Below, in pieces: positions 1-11,802 of a stretch of 64,000 nucleotides of DNA. The notes under the pieces are model-generated. The model did no database searches. It worked only from the letters and a program-made list of their open reading frames with translations, and had not been told where the DNA came from. A program made the position numbers and the translations under genes. The stretch is from Paracamarosporium sp. OC-R06-R3 (taxonomy: Eukaryota > Ascomycota > Dothideomycetes > Pleosporales > Didymosphaeriaceae). The stretch's first letter is position 1. Each line of letters begins with the position of its first letter. Location of the stretch: the NCBI GenBank assembly GCA_019828545.1, contig JACVRA010000071.1, positions 248,001 through 312,000 of the forward strand, read 5' to 3'.

Positions 1-2081
1 GGATGTGACATTCACGCTGTACACCAGCTTTAACCCAATGCGCACTACGCGTCGTGCCGCTCGGAAATGAAGGAAACCAGGCCCCGTTGGACGGCGTCGA
101 CACCAACTTCCCCCGGTGCGTTTGAGCCTGAACGCTGAAGGCAACTCTAGGGAGCCGTTGCGACACTAGGAATCAGATAATCTTCGGCGGCTAAACTTGG
201 GAGAGGTTGAGCGTTTGACGATACGGAAGCAAATCGAGTGCTAGTAAAGCCGCGGTTAAATCGCAAATCTCAGCCGCACACAACTTGAATCCTTCCAGCA
301 TAAGGTGATCGGAGGGCACGGGCGTGGGGTTCGCTGATGCGGGACGAAGCGGCTGCTGTGGAGCCTCGCACTGGCGTTGCCCTATGCGAGGTACAGCAAA
401 GACAGAAAGGGGTTGTTCCAGGTACCGGGTCTTTGTGTCTTTGGAGCTTTCACTTCAGACTGGAACTCTGTCTTACTTCGAGGTCGTCGATGTGTGTTGG
501 CTCGCAACGCCGCTGCGTTGCAGAGCGAAGCTTGGGGGCTGCTAGGATGGCAGCACATTCCCAAAGAGGTGAAGGCAACTGTGCCGCCATCACGGCGCGT
601 AAAGGAGCAAGAGTAACGGTGCTGGCGTCACTATACGTTCTCAAGAAGACAAATGCTGAAACAATAGTGGTGTTGACGAAGCTAGGCGTACTCACATTGC
701 TTCGAGGCTAAGCGCAGGGCCATACCCGTGCACTTAATCTCAAAGCTATGCCCGCTTCCCTGTCCACTGTACACGAACGCAGCGCAAGGCTCGCACGAAC
801 GAGTGAATGAAGCATGAGTCATCAAGGAGGAGACGGAAAGTTCAAGCTATGCCCAAGCGGATTGGGGTAATGACCAGGGCATGTCATCGAATGTTGCGAT
901 CGGCCATGCGGCGGAAGCAAAAGTAATGACCAGGCCATGTTCAGGCAAAATGCGAAGCGCTCAGATGTAGTCGTAGCAGAGCTCGTCGTGACCTCGCCGC
1001 GCTGGCTCTGCACGATGAGCAAAAGGTTGCATGCCGTCAGCAACCTGGTGAGCCGCGTGCTTACCCGGGTGTAGAGACTCAGTCTCTTGTACAGCTACAT
1101 GTGGCTATTTCAGCGTCCAAAAACCGAAGACCGGGGTTTTGTGGTTCATTGGCGCTTGACTGGTTTGATCAATCAGCTCGTACCTGGCCCCATGGTGGTC
1201 AGCACGCCACGTTAAGCAGTGCGTAGGCGTGAGCCGGGTGTAACGCTCGCGTCGTCGAAGCAAGCTCGAGAGTGCGTGTATCCCAAGGGTGGCTACCAGG
1301 TGGGCGGTGTGAAAGACACAGGATGGGATGGGCATGTCTCTCAGGCGGAAAAGGGAGTGCAAGTACACCTGAGGGCACAAGTGAGCAAGTTCTGCACGGC
1401 CACCTCTGCCGTCGTGGGCTTGTTCAGCGGCAGCTGAATCGTATGGAGCCCAAGTGGTGCTCGAGGACGACGCCGGCGTGCCACCAGATGTGCTTTTCGC
1501 CAAAAGCAACATGACGATGTGGCCATGGCTCTCCATCTCAACGGTCGTCCAGGCGCAGATCGACCGCGCAAGGCGTTGCGAGCACATATTAGCGGGCTAC
1601 GGTCCCCAGACAGGGGCCTCGTAGGCTCCCCCTCTGCGCCTGGGCGTCTACTCTATCGTGCATGTGTGCAGCGACGCATTCAGTCGGGTGCAGCCCGCCG
1701 TGGCAGAGATAGAGTGTTGGTGGGCGCATATTGGCCGGTGGGCGCCGGGGTGTATACGCAGGTAAGACATTACCCATGGGCGGCCCACAAATCAGCGCGC
1801 TTTTCACCCATCACTCCCAGACGTTTGGTTCCCGAACTCCGCCCACGCTCGTGGACATGTTACGTGCAGACCCTGGTAACACGAGCCGCAGCACGTTACG
1901 GTCCTGCCCTAAATGGCCCAGCCTATGGTTGTTGCTAACATCCCCCCTGGTCAAGCGTGAGCCCATATTTCCTTGTGCTCTCCGTCGCCTCATCTACCTT
2001 GCAGCTCGCCCTCTCGGCTCGCGCTGCTGTCTCCGTTTCCTTTTGTCTTCGACCATGTTATGAGCGACACGCCTGGCCACC
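1..2081. other. Spacer without a supported gene
   Basis: No gene can be supported here. Frames of 60-160 codons stay open on both strands, but none has a recognisable domain, membrane pattern or splice structure. The longest (minus strand 1105-1587) is low in information and overlaps open frames on the other strand. The only internal structure noticed is an 18-base direct repeat with one mismatch (867-884 and 923-940). The last few hundred bases should contain the promoter of the gene starting at 2082. Confidence 0.6.
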
Positions 2082-3312
2082 ATGGTGCATCTCGCGAGGC
2101 GTCGCTTTGACGTCGTCAACGACCAGCAGGTCATTCTCCTCGTCATCCCTCCCATCTTCCTGGCCATCGCCACGGGTGTGGTCGTCGTGCGATGGCGGGC
2201 CCGCCAGCTGAAGCGGATCAACACCCTGGTGGAAGACCTTCTTTGCTTGTGTGGTTTGGTGCGTGCCATGTGCCCATGCAGTCCAACTCCACCGCTGACC
2301 GTCGTAGATCATGAGTCTTCTCGTCGTCATAATTATTTTCGTTCTGGTCCTGGTAGACGGTCAGGGGATGAGTACTAGCCAAGTTGAGCAGCATTTTGGG
2401 GAGCACTTGAAGATTCGATATTGGTTACGGGTAGGCGATGCGCGTCTTCGACCAGCTGTGTCTTCGACTAACCGTGCTTCAAGACGCAATTCGCCGTCGA
2501 CTGCTGCTGGGCAACCTCGGTCACTGCTGTCCAACTCTCGCTACTACAGTTTTACACTCGACTTTACGACGCTCGCCGGTTCTTTCTCTACCTATGCTAC
2601 GGGATGATGGCGTTGGTGGCCGCCTGGTTCATTTACGCCATCGCTGCGTGGGCGTACCACTGCCATCCGCCGGGCACCTGCACGTTGGCGAGCAAGAGCA
2701 ACTGCGTCGTCCTCGGGTCGTTACATGTTGCCTTCAACGCCTTGGTCATGGGTCTCTCGATTCCTGCCATCACCGAGATGGAACTGACGTCCGTACGGAG
2801 GAAGCTATCTGTGTTGGGGCTATTTATCCTGGGAAGCTTGTACGATGACCTTTCATCCCTGAAACGACTGCTAAATTCTGACAATACTTAGCTGTACTAT
2901 CTGCGCTGTGCTGCGTATGGACTGTGTGTTCCCTTTCTTCGCAGATATACGGATCGATCCAATCGGCGCCGCCTGGGGCCGCATGCTATTTTCGCCCCTG
3001 GAGATCGCAGTGGGCATCATTGCTTGTTCAATCCCCACTCTCACGCCATTCCACAATCGTTGGCGAGTCGAACGTCGGCAATTGCCTAAAGAGGGCGCAA
3101 TGCATGGTCTCCGACGGTTGAAATTCCGCTCGGGCAGCAGCGGCTCTTCGACTTCCAACTTAAACCCCGCGAATTGGGTTGGAAAGAATACAGGGCAGAA
3201 TAATGCATTTGTGTCGCTGGAAGATGGCGGAAAGTCCAGCGAGAGAGTCAGGGATCTGAGAAGTGACGATATCAAAGTCACAAAGGAGTACACAGTTGTG
3301 CATAGAACATAA
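2082..3312 (+). CDS. Rhodopsin/SAT4-type seven-helix integral membrane protein
   Basis: The four-exon model is 2082-2258, 2308-2430, 2484-2839 and 2892-3312, giving 358 residues. All introns are 49-53 nt. Intron 2 has a perfect GACTAAC branch site and an AAG acceptor. The product has about seven hydrophobic helices, beginning with QQVILLVIPPIFLAIATGVV. The third helix carries the family-like VQLSLLQFYTRLYDARRF, and helix 5 ends in IPAITEMEL. The last helix reads EIAVGIIACSIPTLTPF, which is typical of the end of the fungal rhodopsin domain (often called SAT4 or PTH11-related). The hydrophilic tail of about 80 residues is probably cytoplasmic. Members are common in filamentous ascomycetes and mostly uncharacterised; some are thought to be surface sensors. 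Family assignment is from motif layout; ligand and role are unknown. The start is the first ATG of the hydrophobic exon. Confidence 0.75.
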
Positions 3313-5193
3313 GCCAGCAAATCAATTCTTTGTTACCCAGGCGATCCGCATTTCTTCGCTGTAAACATGCTCTCTCGAGTTCATTTGCGAGTCATTTCTT
3401 AGGGATCTGCATATGTTCCACAGCAGATCTGGGGTACGATTTTAGCAGGAGGCCGTTAATCCTAGATCTGACCTCCCCGATTCGGTTCGATTGTCTCAGA
3501 ATAGGACATTCACGCTGTTGTGGGATGGCACGTCATCTGGATAAGGACAAAGTACAGAAGGCGGGGTGATATACCCCAGAGAGGTGGTTCAGGCGGCATT
3601 TCAGAGTATGCACCACACGCATGAAAGATCAACGAACGCCAAACCATAATTTAGATCAGGCAGCCTTCGGTCAAGTGGAGTGACGCTCGTTGTCCTGCAG
3701 GCGAATCCTGCCTATTTGGGGCCTTATCTTTAGAGGTGCACCGCCTCACATTGGAAACCCCATCTGCCCTTGGGCATTAGTGCGACCCCAACGTTACTGC
3801 GCCTTCTCGGACTTCATCCGACTTTAGCGTATGGACTAGACGAGATAAAAGGGACTGGCGGATGAGAAAAATCCCGAGATGCTTGACCAGCGCCAAATGA
3901 AGCAGAGTAGCAAAACTCCGCTGAACAGTCCCACTCTTTTTAGTGACCTTGCTAGCGGCGCTTGCTTTAAGCTTCAGAAGTTCTTCGGGAATGTAGAAGC
4001 GTCAAACCCATGCTCCACCGCAGTGCATATGTTCCCGGTCTCGACGAGTATGGACAGTAGTCGCATTGGGATCGTCCAGAAGTCCGTGCAGATTCGACCT
4101 TGTGGATCGCCTCTGCATCGTTTCGTTTAGCGCTCGAGAATCACTCCACCTTCCCCCAAGAGTAAATCCCAAACTTGTTCTTTATTGAAGATAAAACCGG
4201 AGCACATCCGAGGTACGATCGATGGCCTGTGCTCGTCTTCCGGAGACCGGCACGCTTTTGAAATTGAATGAAAAATCTTAGTGAAAACTGAGCAAGTGAT
4301 GCACGATGCTTTGCCCATCAGATGACCTCCACTGGAGAATCAGCTGAGATCTTAGAATTGCAGATTTTTTGCTCGGTCCAAGGCGTGGATTAGCGAGTCC
4401 CAGCTAGCAACACACGCATCGCAAACTGAAGAAGATCGTGGGCTCAAAAGCTATTAGAGTGGGTAGATGTTGGTAGTTAACGCTAGGAAAGGACGCATGA
4501 TGTAATTATTCAAAGCCGGTCGATTGGAGACCAACAGCTGCACGCGAAATACTTCCGTATTTGAAAAGCCGATGTAGTTGTTCGTTCATATTGCTAAGCT
4601 CTATGAAGTCTCTAAGCGATCATCCTCTGCACCTCGCTACATTCATACCACATATATCTATACGGCCATCTAATGCACATAATTTACCACGATTGCTACA
4701 CTAGAAACGGATAAGAGGTGAAAACACGAGCAGATCATTAGGGATAGCAGGCATCAGATATTTCGGCTGAGTTTGGAACGTCACACATTTTCGTGCCGGA
4801 CTATGTTTTCGGCGCCAACAGGACGCCTAGTCTCCACTTTACCTGCCAGGTTGAGGCTAAAGCGTAACATCTGCTACTCCGAGTCCTACCTCTTCGTCCA
4901 CTTTGAGTAGATCATGAAGATTGCTACTACAGTCAGTTGGTTGCCCTTTACTACGGCCGCAGCATAGCAATAGATGTGCTATAAGTATGCACCAAGTGAT
5001 GTTATAACAACGTGCTTAAAAAGATAAGATGTTACTGCACCCTTCCCTGAAACAGCAGTCACCACAGGCGATAGAATTGCATGGAAATGTGGAAGAAGGA
5101 TCTTCTTGCATTGTGAAACTAGTGTAAGATCTCAAAACTCCCAATTCCGATACCCAAATCACTTTACATACTCTTGCCTTAGTCTGGTATTTC
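3313..5193. other. AT-richer spacer, nothing recognised
   Basis: This is intergenic sequence between the rhodopsin-like gene and the convergent P1-like gene. Only short open frames without protein-like features occur (for example 3879-4130). I see no repeats, tRNA or transposon remnants. It should contain both 3' untranslated regions. Confidence 0.55.
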
Positions 5194-5559
5194 TCAACCA
5201 AAAAGATCCAGCATTCCACCCTCCATGTCGCTATCTTCTCCATCTCCGCCGTCCATGATTTCCACGCCCTTGTCGGGCTCGTCTGGGTCCTGCTCATCCA
5301 CAAGAACCTGAGGGCGCCCGACCTCGGGCACGGCAGTCGAAACTGAGGTAAGGATGTCTTTGACTTCCTTACCCTGAAGTGCTTTGGCGAAGAGTGTGGT
5401 CCAGATGGGCTCAACGTCCTCGATATTCGCGGCTTTGAGCAAGATCTGGAGCTTCTCAGAGGTGGCTTCAATGCCCTCGTCGGCAAGGATGAGAGCAGCG
5501 TAGGATACAGCGGTTTCGGCCTTGCTGGTGTTCGTAGCGTTGGTGGCGTCGGTGGACAT
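5194..5559 (-). CDS. 60S acidic ribosomal protein P1-like, with an atypical tail
   Basis: This is a single exon of 121 residues starting at the ATG at 5559. An in-frame upstream ATG at 5580 would only add seven residues. Residues about 15-70 match the P1 stalk N-terminal domain: [13 protein letters not shown], then a helix, then [20 protein letters not shown] and KDIL. In the family this domain pairs with P2 and docks on P0 in the 60S GTPase-associated centre. The second half is unusual. The normal alanine-rich hinge is missing and is replaced by an acidic, proline-containing stretch. The usual C-terminal peptide of P proteins (SDDDMGFGLFD-like) is only echoed as [14 protein letters not shown] see no intron that would restore a normal end. 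It may be a diverged paralogue rather than the main P1 gene. Confidence 0.8.
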   Translation of the reverse strand: MSTDATNATNTSKAETAVSYAALILADEGIEATSEKLQILLKAANIEDVEPIWTTLFAKALQGKEVKDILTSVSTAVPEVGRPQVLVDEQDPDEPDKGVEIMDGGDGEDSDMEGGMLDLFG

Positions 5560-6715
5560 TGGGAGCACAGTGATCGGCAAAGCGTGATATTCTTGATCTG
5601 CTCGAATTTCGAGGGCCTGTTCGTAGCTTTATATATGCGTCTGGGGTCTTCACGACTGATTGTTTGATGTAGAAAGGAGAGATCGGAATGCTGTGGTAGC
5701 AGAGGTAAAAGACTAAGCACAAAGCTTATATGAGTTGACACAGCGCCCTTTAGTTATGATTAGCAGTAAACCTCTGCCAGGTTACGGAGCGAAGGGCGGA
5801 AAGCCATGACTCAATACAAGACTATACAATGCGTTGAACTTTGGTACAACGCAAAGCGCTCTGAGTCACACCTCGGATGCCTAAGCTGAGATCCTTCAAG
5901 GTGATCGCTCAGTATGACCAAACCCTACGCCTTTGATGAAACCCAATTATTCGGACTCTGCAGCGCCGATAAACTAGAGTATTACTGAAAGCTATGTCGA
6001 CTACCTTCGCTCGCCTCGTGTCTGGGCTGCCTAGGCAATCGCAAGGTCGCCCATTTGTTTTACCAAAGCAGCTGTGGGTGAGTTCTTTGAGAAAGTATAT
6101 ACCAGCCGTTGATCTCGCAGAGTTTGTTGTATAACGCTTTGATGCCCATCCATTCTAGGCAGATGCATGAGGACTCAGTGAATGTCTGTGCACGTGCATC
6201 GCCCTCCATTAATACTTGTTTGACCCGTAGTACACGTTACGATAGGTAGGAATATGGTCGATCGACCCTCAGCATGTATTTTCGACCTGTATGGTCAGGC
6301 ACTAGTATAGCGTCACGTGAGTTACGTCACCAGCCCGGCGACGCGTACTCAGCAGGGTGCTCAGGGTCAACGTCGCGCTACAACCACCAGCTTCACAATG
6401 TTCCAACCAGCAATGCCATTGCTCTACAAGCTGGACGCTTAAGGAAGATTGATGGGAACGCAGTCTCCTTGCCGAATGATGAGGTTTCCAAGCTTTTTTA
6501 ACCGTTTTCCAAGTTTTTAGGAGTGCTCGCACAGGGCAACTGCTGAGACGCGACCTGCTTCGCCTGACCTTGGACAACGCACGCAATGGCATCATCCTAG
6601 GAGGGGTAGCGAGAACTTATAATGGGTCGATGCCTTGCAAACGGGCCCTGAAAGCGATCACTTCACACAGCTTTGACTTGCCATTTCGAGTCCACTCACC
6701 AACACAGCACACATA
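5560..6715. other. Spacer with one doubtful small reading frame
   Basis: This stretch separates the 5' ends of the P1-like gene (minus) and the stefin-like gene (plus), so it should hold both promoters. A small plus-strand frame starts at 5994 (MSTTFARLVSGLPRQS...) and runs into a GTGAGT donor-like site. A CGCAG acceptor about 40 nt later would extend it in frame to a stop near 6250. The product is unrecognised and the implied intron is very short, so it is not called as a gene. Confidence 0.4.
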
Positions 6716-7222
6716 ATGGCCACTGAAGAGACAGTCCAGTTGAACGAGCTCCATGCTCCGCAACAGGCTTCGACCGATGCCTTTAATTCGATACTCGCCT
6801 CTCTGAAAGAAGAGCTTGCCAAGCTCCGTCACGATCATGATAGTAAGAGCACCATTTCATCCTCGTAGATACAACTAACGACCATCCCAGAGCACGAGCC
6901 GGAGTACTTCCGCGCCGTCAAAGACCTCTCTGACGATGAGCTAACATCTTTCTCTTCCTCCGATCTCGAGGCCGTCCGAGTTGCCGCCTCTGCATACGGT
7001 CTACACCTTTTTGGCAAGGTTAAGATCCCCGCGTTTGACAACGCATATATCCACGTTCGCATCTTCGGATCGGCCAAGGACGGCACCGACGGCAGCAGCG
7101 CCGATGAGAGAGAATACAAATTACACAGCATCCATACCGAAGAAGTCGTAAAGGAGGATGGTGACAGGGTATACAGAGCTATCTTCGGGAAGAATGATGA
7201 GTTGGAGTGGTTCGACACGTAA
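6716..7222 (+). CDS. Small stefin/cystatin-like protein
   Basis: Two exons (6716-6842 and 6891-7222) are joined across a 48-nt intron with a GTAAGA donor and CCCAG acceptor, giving 152 residues. An acidic N-terminal helix is followed by a region that resembles the stefin fold by eye: GLHLFGKVKI, then NAYIHVRIFGSA, and near the end NDELEWFDT. In animal and plant stefins the corresponding pieces are the inhibitory loop strand, the (F/Y)(V/I)HL(R/K)VF strand and the C-terminal DELTYF-type ending. The stefin QVVAG loop is not preserved; RVAASAYG occupies that place. There is no signal peptide, which fits an intracellular stefin. If homologous, it might bind cysteine peptidases, but the changed loop makes inhibition uncertain. 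The gene model is solid; the family call is inference. Confidence 0.6.
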
Positions 7223-7488
7223 TTACGATACCTATAGTACGGGTAGATCGTCTCATGGCCTTGATTTGCTCTCGGGCTACGACTATTCCCAAACATCATG
7301 AATGCGAGCTTTTTTTGTTCGAGCATCTTGATTTCTGGATTATAATACCTGCATCAAGCAACAACGGTCACATACGACCAAAGGATCCTGAGAATAGTGC
7401 TTCCCGTTCGCTCAGCTGTACTCAAGCAGGATACCGGCGGACTAGTAGTGCGGTTGGTGACAACGCGCGAATCCCTGCTGTTGTATGT

Positions 7489-7515
7489 TTTTCTTTTTTT
7501 TTTTTTTTCTTCTTT
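7489..7515. repeat. Poly-T/pyrimidine tract
   Basis: This is a run of T interrupted by a few C residues, lying about 270 bases downstream of the stefin-like gene. It is probably a simple low-complexity tract; no element boundaries are visible. Confidence 0.7.
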
Positions 7516-10031
7516 TGTTCAAGTGGATATTTGCAAGGTAAGCTGCCTTGTAAGGGGGGGTATAGAAGTGGTTGTGCGGTTAAGCACCGTCCACGCCTCC
7601 CTAGAATTTTTTCCCACAACTCTGAGGTCAAGCTCGATATTGATATAAAAAGCGCGTATCTATCATATTGAGTGATCGGCAAATGGTAAAAAGTCCACAG
7701 ACAATGGCCGGTGGTAGACAGCTCTGGTTCAAGGTGCCCACGTAATTGTTGAAGGACGGCCTGTGGTGATCACTCATAATAATCAGCGAACTCGTGATGC
7801 TCCTCATTCTGGCTCGTCTTTCAAATCTAGTCCTGTCTGGTCTATGAGGCTTTCGTTGAGCTTCTTGTTAAAATTTTGTGGGGCATGTCCGCCATGGATT
7901 ACGGCTATAAAAACCGCTTCTCACCTGTTTCTTTTTTCAGCCCGCACCGCCAACTGTTGCTTGAATTCCAATATGCGTTGTATTCTACAGTCATGGGATG
8001 AAGCAAGGCGATGTATATGTCCATGTCGTCTGATGGAGAAGCGATACACCCCGAACATATTATTCATGCGAAAACTTTGTCTACTTAAAACCGACAGAGA
8101 TCAGTACCAACCAGGCACCAAGGAAAAGGCTATGAACATATTGCTGCTGGATGCACAGTTTGATAAGCATGTTGGACGTTCCGGGGTACTTTTGGTCCGC
8201 TAACGTAACGTTGGTGTAAGATATCTCGGCCAAGTGATTATGTGGCTATCAAGAAGTCAGCATGTACCACTTACATTGGTACATAGTGATAACTTGCCAT
8301 TTCAAAATGTAAAGGACTAACTCTCGAGTAATCATGGGAGCTCTAGATACACTTGATGTCGGTATACGGTCAGCACACGGTTCCTCGTGCAAAAGCCGTG
8401 CTCTCTATTTGAAAGAGAACGATCAGATTTAGAGTGTATCCTTGTGTACGACTTGTCTGATTTTGGAATCCCTGGTACATCTTTGTACTGCTTTAATTGC
8501 TGTCCTACAATGGGTCTTCGAGCGTCTTCTTGAGGATCTGGATAAAATCGGGGTTGAAACTAAGAATATTTATCATGTTATGCTAGGTCTGATAACCTAC
8601 TTAGAGGCCCAGTCTCCTTGTTAGAGCTACTGCTAACAACGCCAGACGGATGCCCCGATAACCCATTGGGCAGGGAGCATTATTGTTGTTTACTTTGGCT
8701 GTCGTGTCTTTTGCTTGAGAGCGCACTGACAGTGGGCGAGGTTTCCGTAGCTAGAGAGCTCATTTGGTCGCCCACTTCGATGCGCTTGTGGCCAGGCGAT
8801 TTCGGAATTTTGTTCTTAGGGCTACTACTGACCATAAATGGTCCAGTGGGCTTATGTTTCGGCGGCCTGCCCAGGTTCGACAGCGAGTTCTGCCAGGCTA
8901 GAGGAGATGGGGCAGGCCTCACATGGTAAACCGAATTATCATCTGATTGGCCTTTTGAAGTGCAAGGCGAGATGAGTGTCGGTGTTAGATCTAAAGAGCT
9001 GCGCTGGGATGGGATGTCCCGAGGTCTGCCAGTACTTCAGTATCGGATTTCAAGATAGAAACATACGAGAAGCACACAATCTGTCCAGGCGACATGCACG
9101 GTCGTTAAAATATGCGTAATGGGGAGGTTTATGCTTGATAGCGTGAACGGTTGGTTGAAAGGCATCGTTGATGATAACTTTCCAAGTGGGATAACCTCAG
9201 ACTGTTTTGTTTTGCAGCGTTCGATAACATGTTGCGTCGTTGAGTCGCCATCACCGTGTTCTAAATGCCAAACAGCACGCATGCGTATACGATAGAGGGT
9301 CATGTCAGCACCATCGAACTTAGAGCCTGCCGTTGCGGTTGGTATAGGGGTTGTTGGGTTAGCGGCCCTGAGACATGACTTAAATGAGACATGCCGATTA
9401 GTGTCTTCCGCAACCAAAGTCATGCTAGAATGGGAGAGGACAAGAAGAGAATGTTTAGACATGTTACTTATGGTCATAGAATCGGTCCACACAGAAGTCA
9501 CCGCTGTGATGCAGTGGAATAGATTCTGGAAAAGCTGCCGGTAGTGAGTTTGAAAACCAGGCGAAGATAAAACTACCAGGTAATAGTCGTGCTTAAGGTT
9601 ATTCAATAAGCCTCGTACCGGTTAAGGCTAGAGAATTTAGTAGGTTAGTGCTATCTCGTGGGCGTAGAAAGGAAAGTGTGAGAACCGAAGCGAATCCACA
9701 GCAATTGGGTCTAACTCAATGACCATCGACGGGCATACCAAGAACACCGTCAGAATGTTAAAGGTCACTTTACTAGTCTGTAGAACGACCAAAACTCACT
9801 ATGTTGAGCTTCATGCAGGGCGACATTGACAATTGTGATCGACTAAGTCAGCTTGCAGTTCAACTACGGTAGGTATAGGTCTTTGTTACCGAAAACATGC
9901 GGTGACTAGGGCACAATAAGATGAACGTAGTAATCCACGTGAGAAATTCTATATGTCCGATATTCTGTTGTTGGTGTCTCGGTGCGGCTCGGCCATCCAG
10001 AGCTCAGTTGATGTCACGATGCGCTCTCGGC

Positions 10032-10038
10032 CCAATCA
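10032..10038 (+). promoter_or_regulatory. CCAAT box (CCAATCA) upstream of the complex I gene
   Basis: CCAATCA lies about 145 bases upstream of the start codon of the 51-kDa complex I subunit. CCAATCA is the preferred site of the fungal HAP/CCAAT-binding complex, which often controls respiratory genes. Position and sequence fit, but binding is inferred. Confidence 0.4.
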
Positions 10039-10180
10039 GAGGGAGCAGATGTAATCAAGCGCCAAGACTGACAGGAACCGAACGTCTCGAGCTTCACGCC
10101 GCCACAACCACGACGACAACGACCGCTCGCGCGCCCCCGGAGCTTCAATTGCACGAGCCCAGCTCGATATCGTGCCCACA

Positions 10181-11802
10181 ATGCTCGCCCGCCATGCTCC
10201 TGCCGCACAGACGCTGAGCGCCGTCACCCACCGAGCTCTTCCTGCAGCATCTGCAGCTTCACGCCTTTCGACCGCCACCACCCCGTCGCAACCCCAGCGG
10301 CGGAATCTCGCTACTGTCAACGATGCACCGAAAAGGACATATGGAGGCCTGAAAGACCAGGACAGGATCTTTCAGAACCTGTACGGCCACCATGGCGCCG
10401 ACCTGAAGAGCGCGATGAAATATGGAGACTGGTACAAGACCAAGGAGATCATACTAAAAGGCCACGACTGGGTGCGTCAAGTATCTCATAAGGCTTACTA
10501 AGGTCCAACTGACTGTCGGCAGATCATCTCTGAGATCAAGGCGTCCGGTTTGCGAGGTCGAGGAGGTGCTGGTTTCCCCTCGGGATTGAAATGGGTACGG
10601 CTAGCAAGAAGGCAATCGAGAAGGGCAATGCTGACTCTGGACAGTCATTCATGAACACCAAGGGCTGGGAAAACGACACGAAGCCCCGTTATCTTGTCGT
10701 CAATGCCGATGAGGGTGAGCCGGGAACTTGCAAGGACCGCGAGATTATGCGCAAGGATCCCCACAAGCTCATTGAAGGCTGTCTTGTTGCCGGTCGTGCC
10801 ATGAACGCGACCGCTGCCTACATATATATTCGTGGAGAGTTCTACCACGAAGCCACTGTCCTCCAGCGTGCGATCCAGGAGGCGTACCAAGCTGGCTTGA
10901 TCGGCAAGAACGCCTGCGGCTCCGGCTACGACTTCGATGTCTTCATTCACCGAGGCATGGGCGCATATGTGTGTGGTGAGGAGACTTCGCTCATCGAATC
11001 GTTGGAAGGCAAGCCAGGAAAGCCGCGTTTGAAGCCCCCGTTCCCTGCTGCCGTGGGTCTCTTCGGATGCCCCTCTACTGTCGCCAACGTCGAGACTATT
11101 GCTGTTGCACCCACTATCTGCCGACGAGGAGGAAGTTGGTTCGCCGGTTTTGGTCGCGAGCGTAACCAAGGCACCAAGCTCTTCTGTATTTCTGGCCACG
11201 TCAACAACCCATGCACCGTCGAGGAGGAAATGTCCATTCCTCTCCGTGAGCTTATCGACAAGCACTGTGGAGGTGTCAAAGGTGGATGGGACAATCTCAA
11301 GGCTGTTATTCCTGGCGGTTCCTCGACGCCCATCCTGCCCAAGAGCATCTGCGATGATGTGCTCATGGACTTCGACGCTCTCAAGGACGCACAATCTGGT
11401 CTGGGTACTGCCGCCGTGATTGTCATGGATAAGTCTACAGACGTTGTCCGTGCTATTCAGCGTCTCTCCAAGTTCTACCACCATGAATCCTGCGGCCAGT
11501 GCACACCTTGCCGTGAAGGCTCGAAGTGGACGCACCAGATCATGGATCGCTTCTACAAGGGACAGGCTAGGGAGCGCGAGATCGACATGCTTCAAGAATT
11601 GACCAAGCAAGTTGAAGGCCACACTATCTGTGCTCTTGGTGAGGCCTTCGCATGGCCGTTGCAGGGTCTTATCAGACATTTCAGGCCGGAGCTGGAGGCA
11701 AGGATTAAAGACTATGGAGCAAAGAACGGTGGAGAGGCACGTGCTGGTGGTTGGGCGCATGACGCAGACAAGAAGGGCCAACTGATTGCCCCGGGTCAGT
11801 AG
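10181..11802 (+). CDS. NUO51: NADH:ubiquinone oxidoreductase 51-kDa subunit, mitochondrial
   Basis: Three exons (10181-10471, 10523-10594, 10645-11802) give 506 residues, close to the usual fungal length. This is the flavoprotein of complex I: it takes electrons from NADH onto FMN and passes them to iron-sulfur centre N3. The N-terminus is rich in Arg, Ala and Ser and free of acidic residues over about 45 residues, as expected for a matrix-targeting presequence. GRGGAGFP at about 109-116 is the FMN/NADH-binding glycine motif. Cys404, Cys407 and Cys410 (CGQCTPC) plus Cys450 (TICALGEA) are the four ligands of the 4Fe-4S cluster. The core is highly conserved throughout. Intron 2 is in phase 0 and its sequence can be read through without a stop, but the 5' part of the protein requires its removal. 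Function is firm from conservation. Confidence 0.97.

Larger units (their letters stand above)
7223..10180. other. Long spacer of about 3 kb, no supported gene
   Basis: This is the longest gene-poor stretch of the window. Short open frames occur on both strands. The most protein-like is a minus-strand stretch around 7940-8066 containing RIQRILEFKQQLAVRAEKRN, which ends at a GTGAGA donor-like site; no partner exon was found. A plus-strand frame at 9302-9544 and the overlapping minus frame 9037-9606 have no recognisable domain. The final 150 bases contain the promoter of the complex I gene, including a CCAAT box. Confidence 0.5.

Noticed and set aside
867..940. 18-base near-identical direct repeat as a mobile-element footprint
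   Set aside because: Only 38 bases separate the copies, with no inverted ends or coding sequence; chance or a small local duplication is enough to explain it.
1105..1587. 160-codon minus-strand frame near the left end
   Set aside because: No domain, no membrane or signal pattern, and overlapped by similarly open plus-strand frames.
3470..3520. GGTTCGATT string as a possible tRNA B box
   Set aside because: No A box at the right distance and the flanks cannot form a tRNA acceptor stem.
9037..9606. 189-codon minus-strand frame and overlapping plus-strand frame 9302-9544
   Set aside because: Neither shows a recognisable motif; the plus-strand start (AVAVGIGVVGLAAL) vaguely resembles fungal N-terminal helices but nothing follows it.
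10645..11781. 378-codon antisense frame across the complex I gene
   Set aside because: It lies entirely opposite a highly conserved coding exon and exists because of codon bias in that gene; its translation has no domain.
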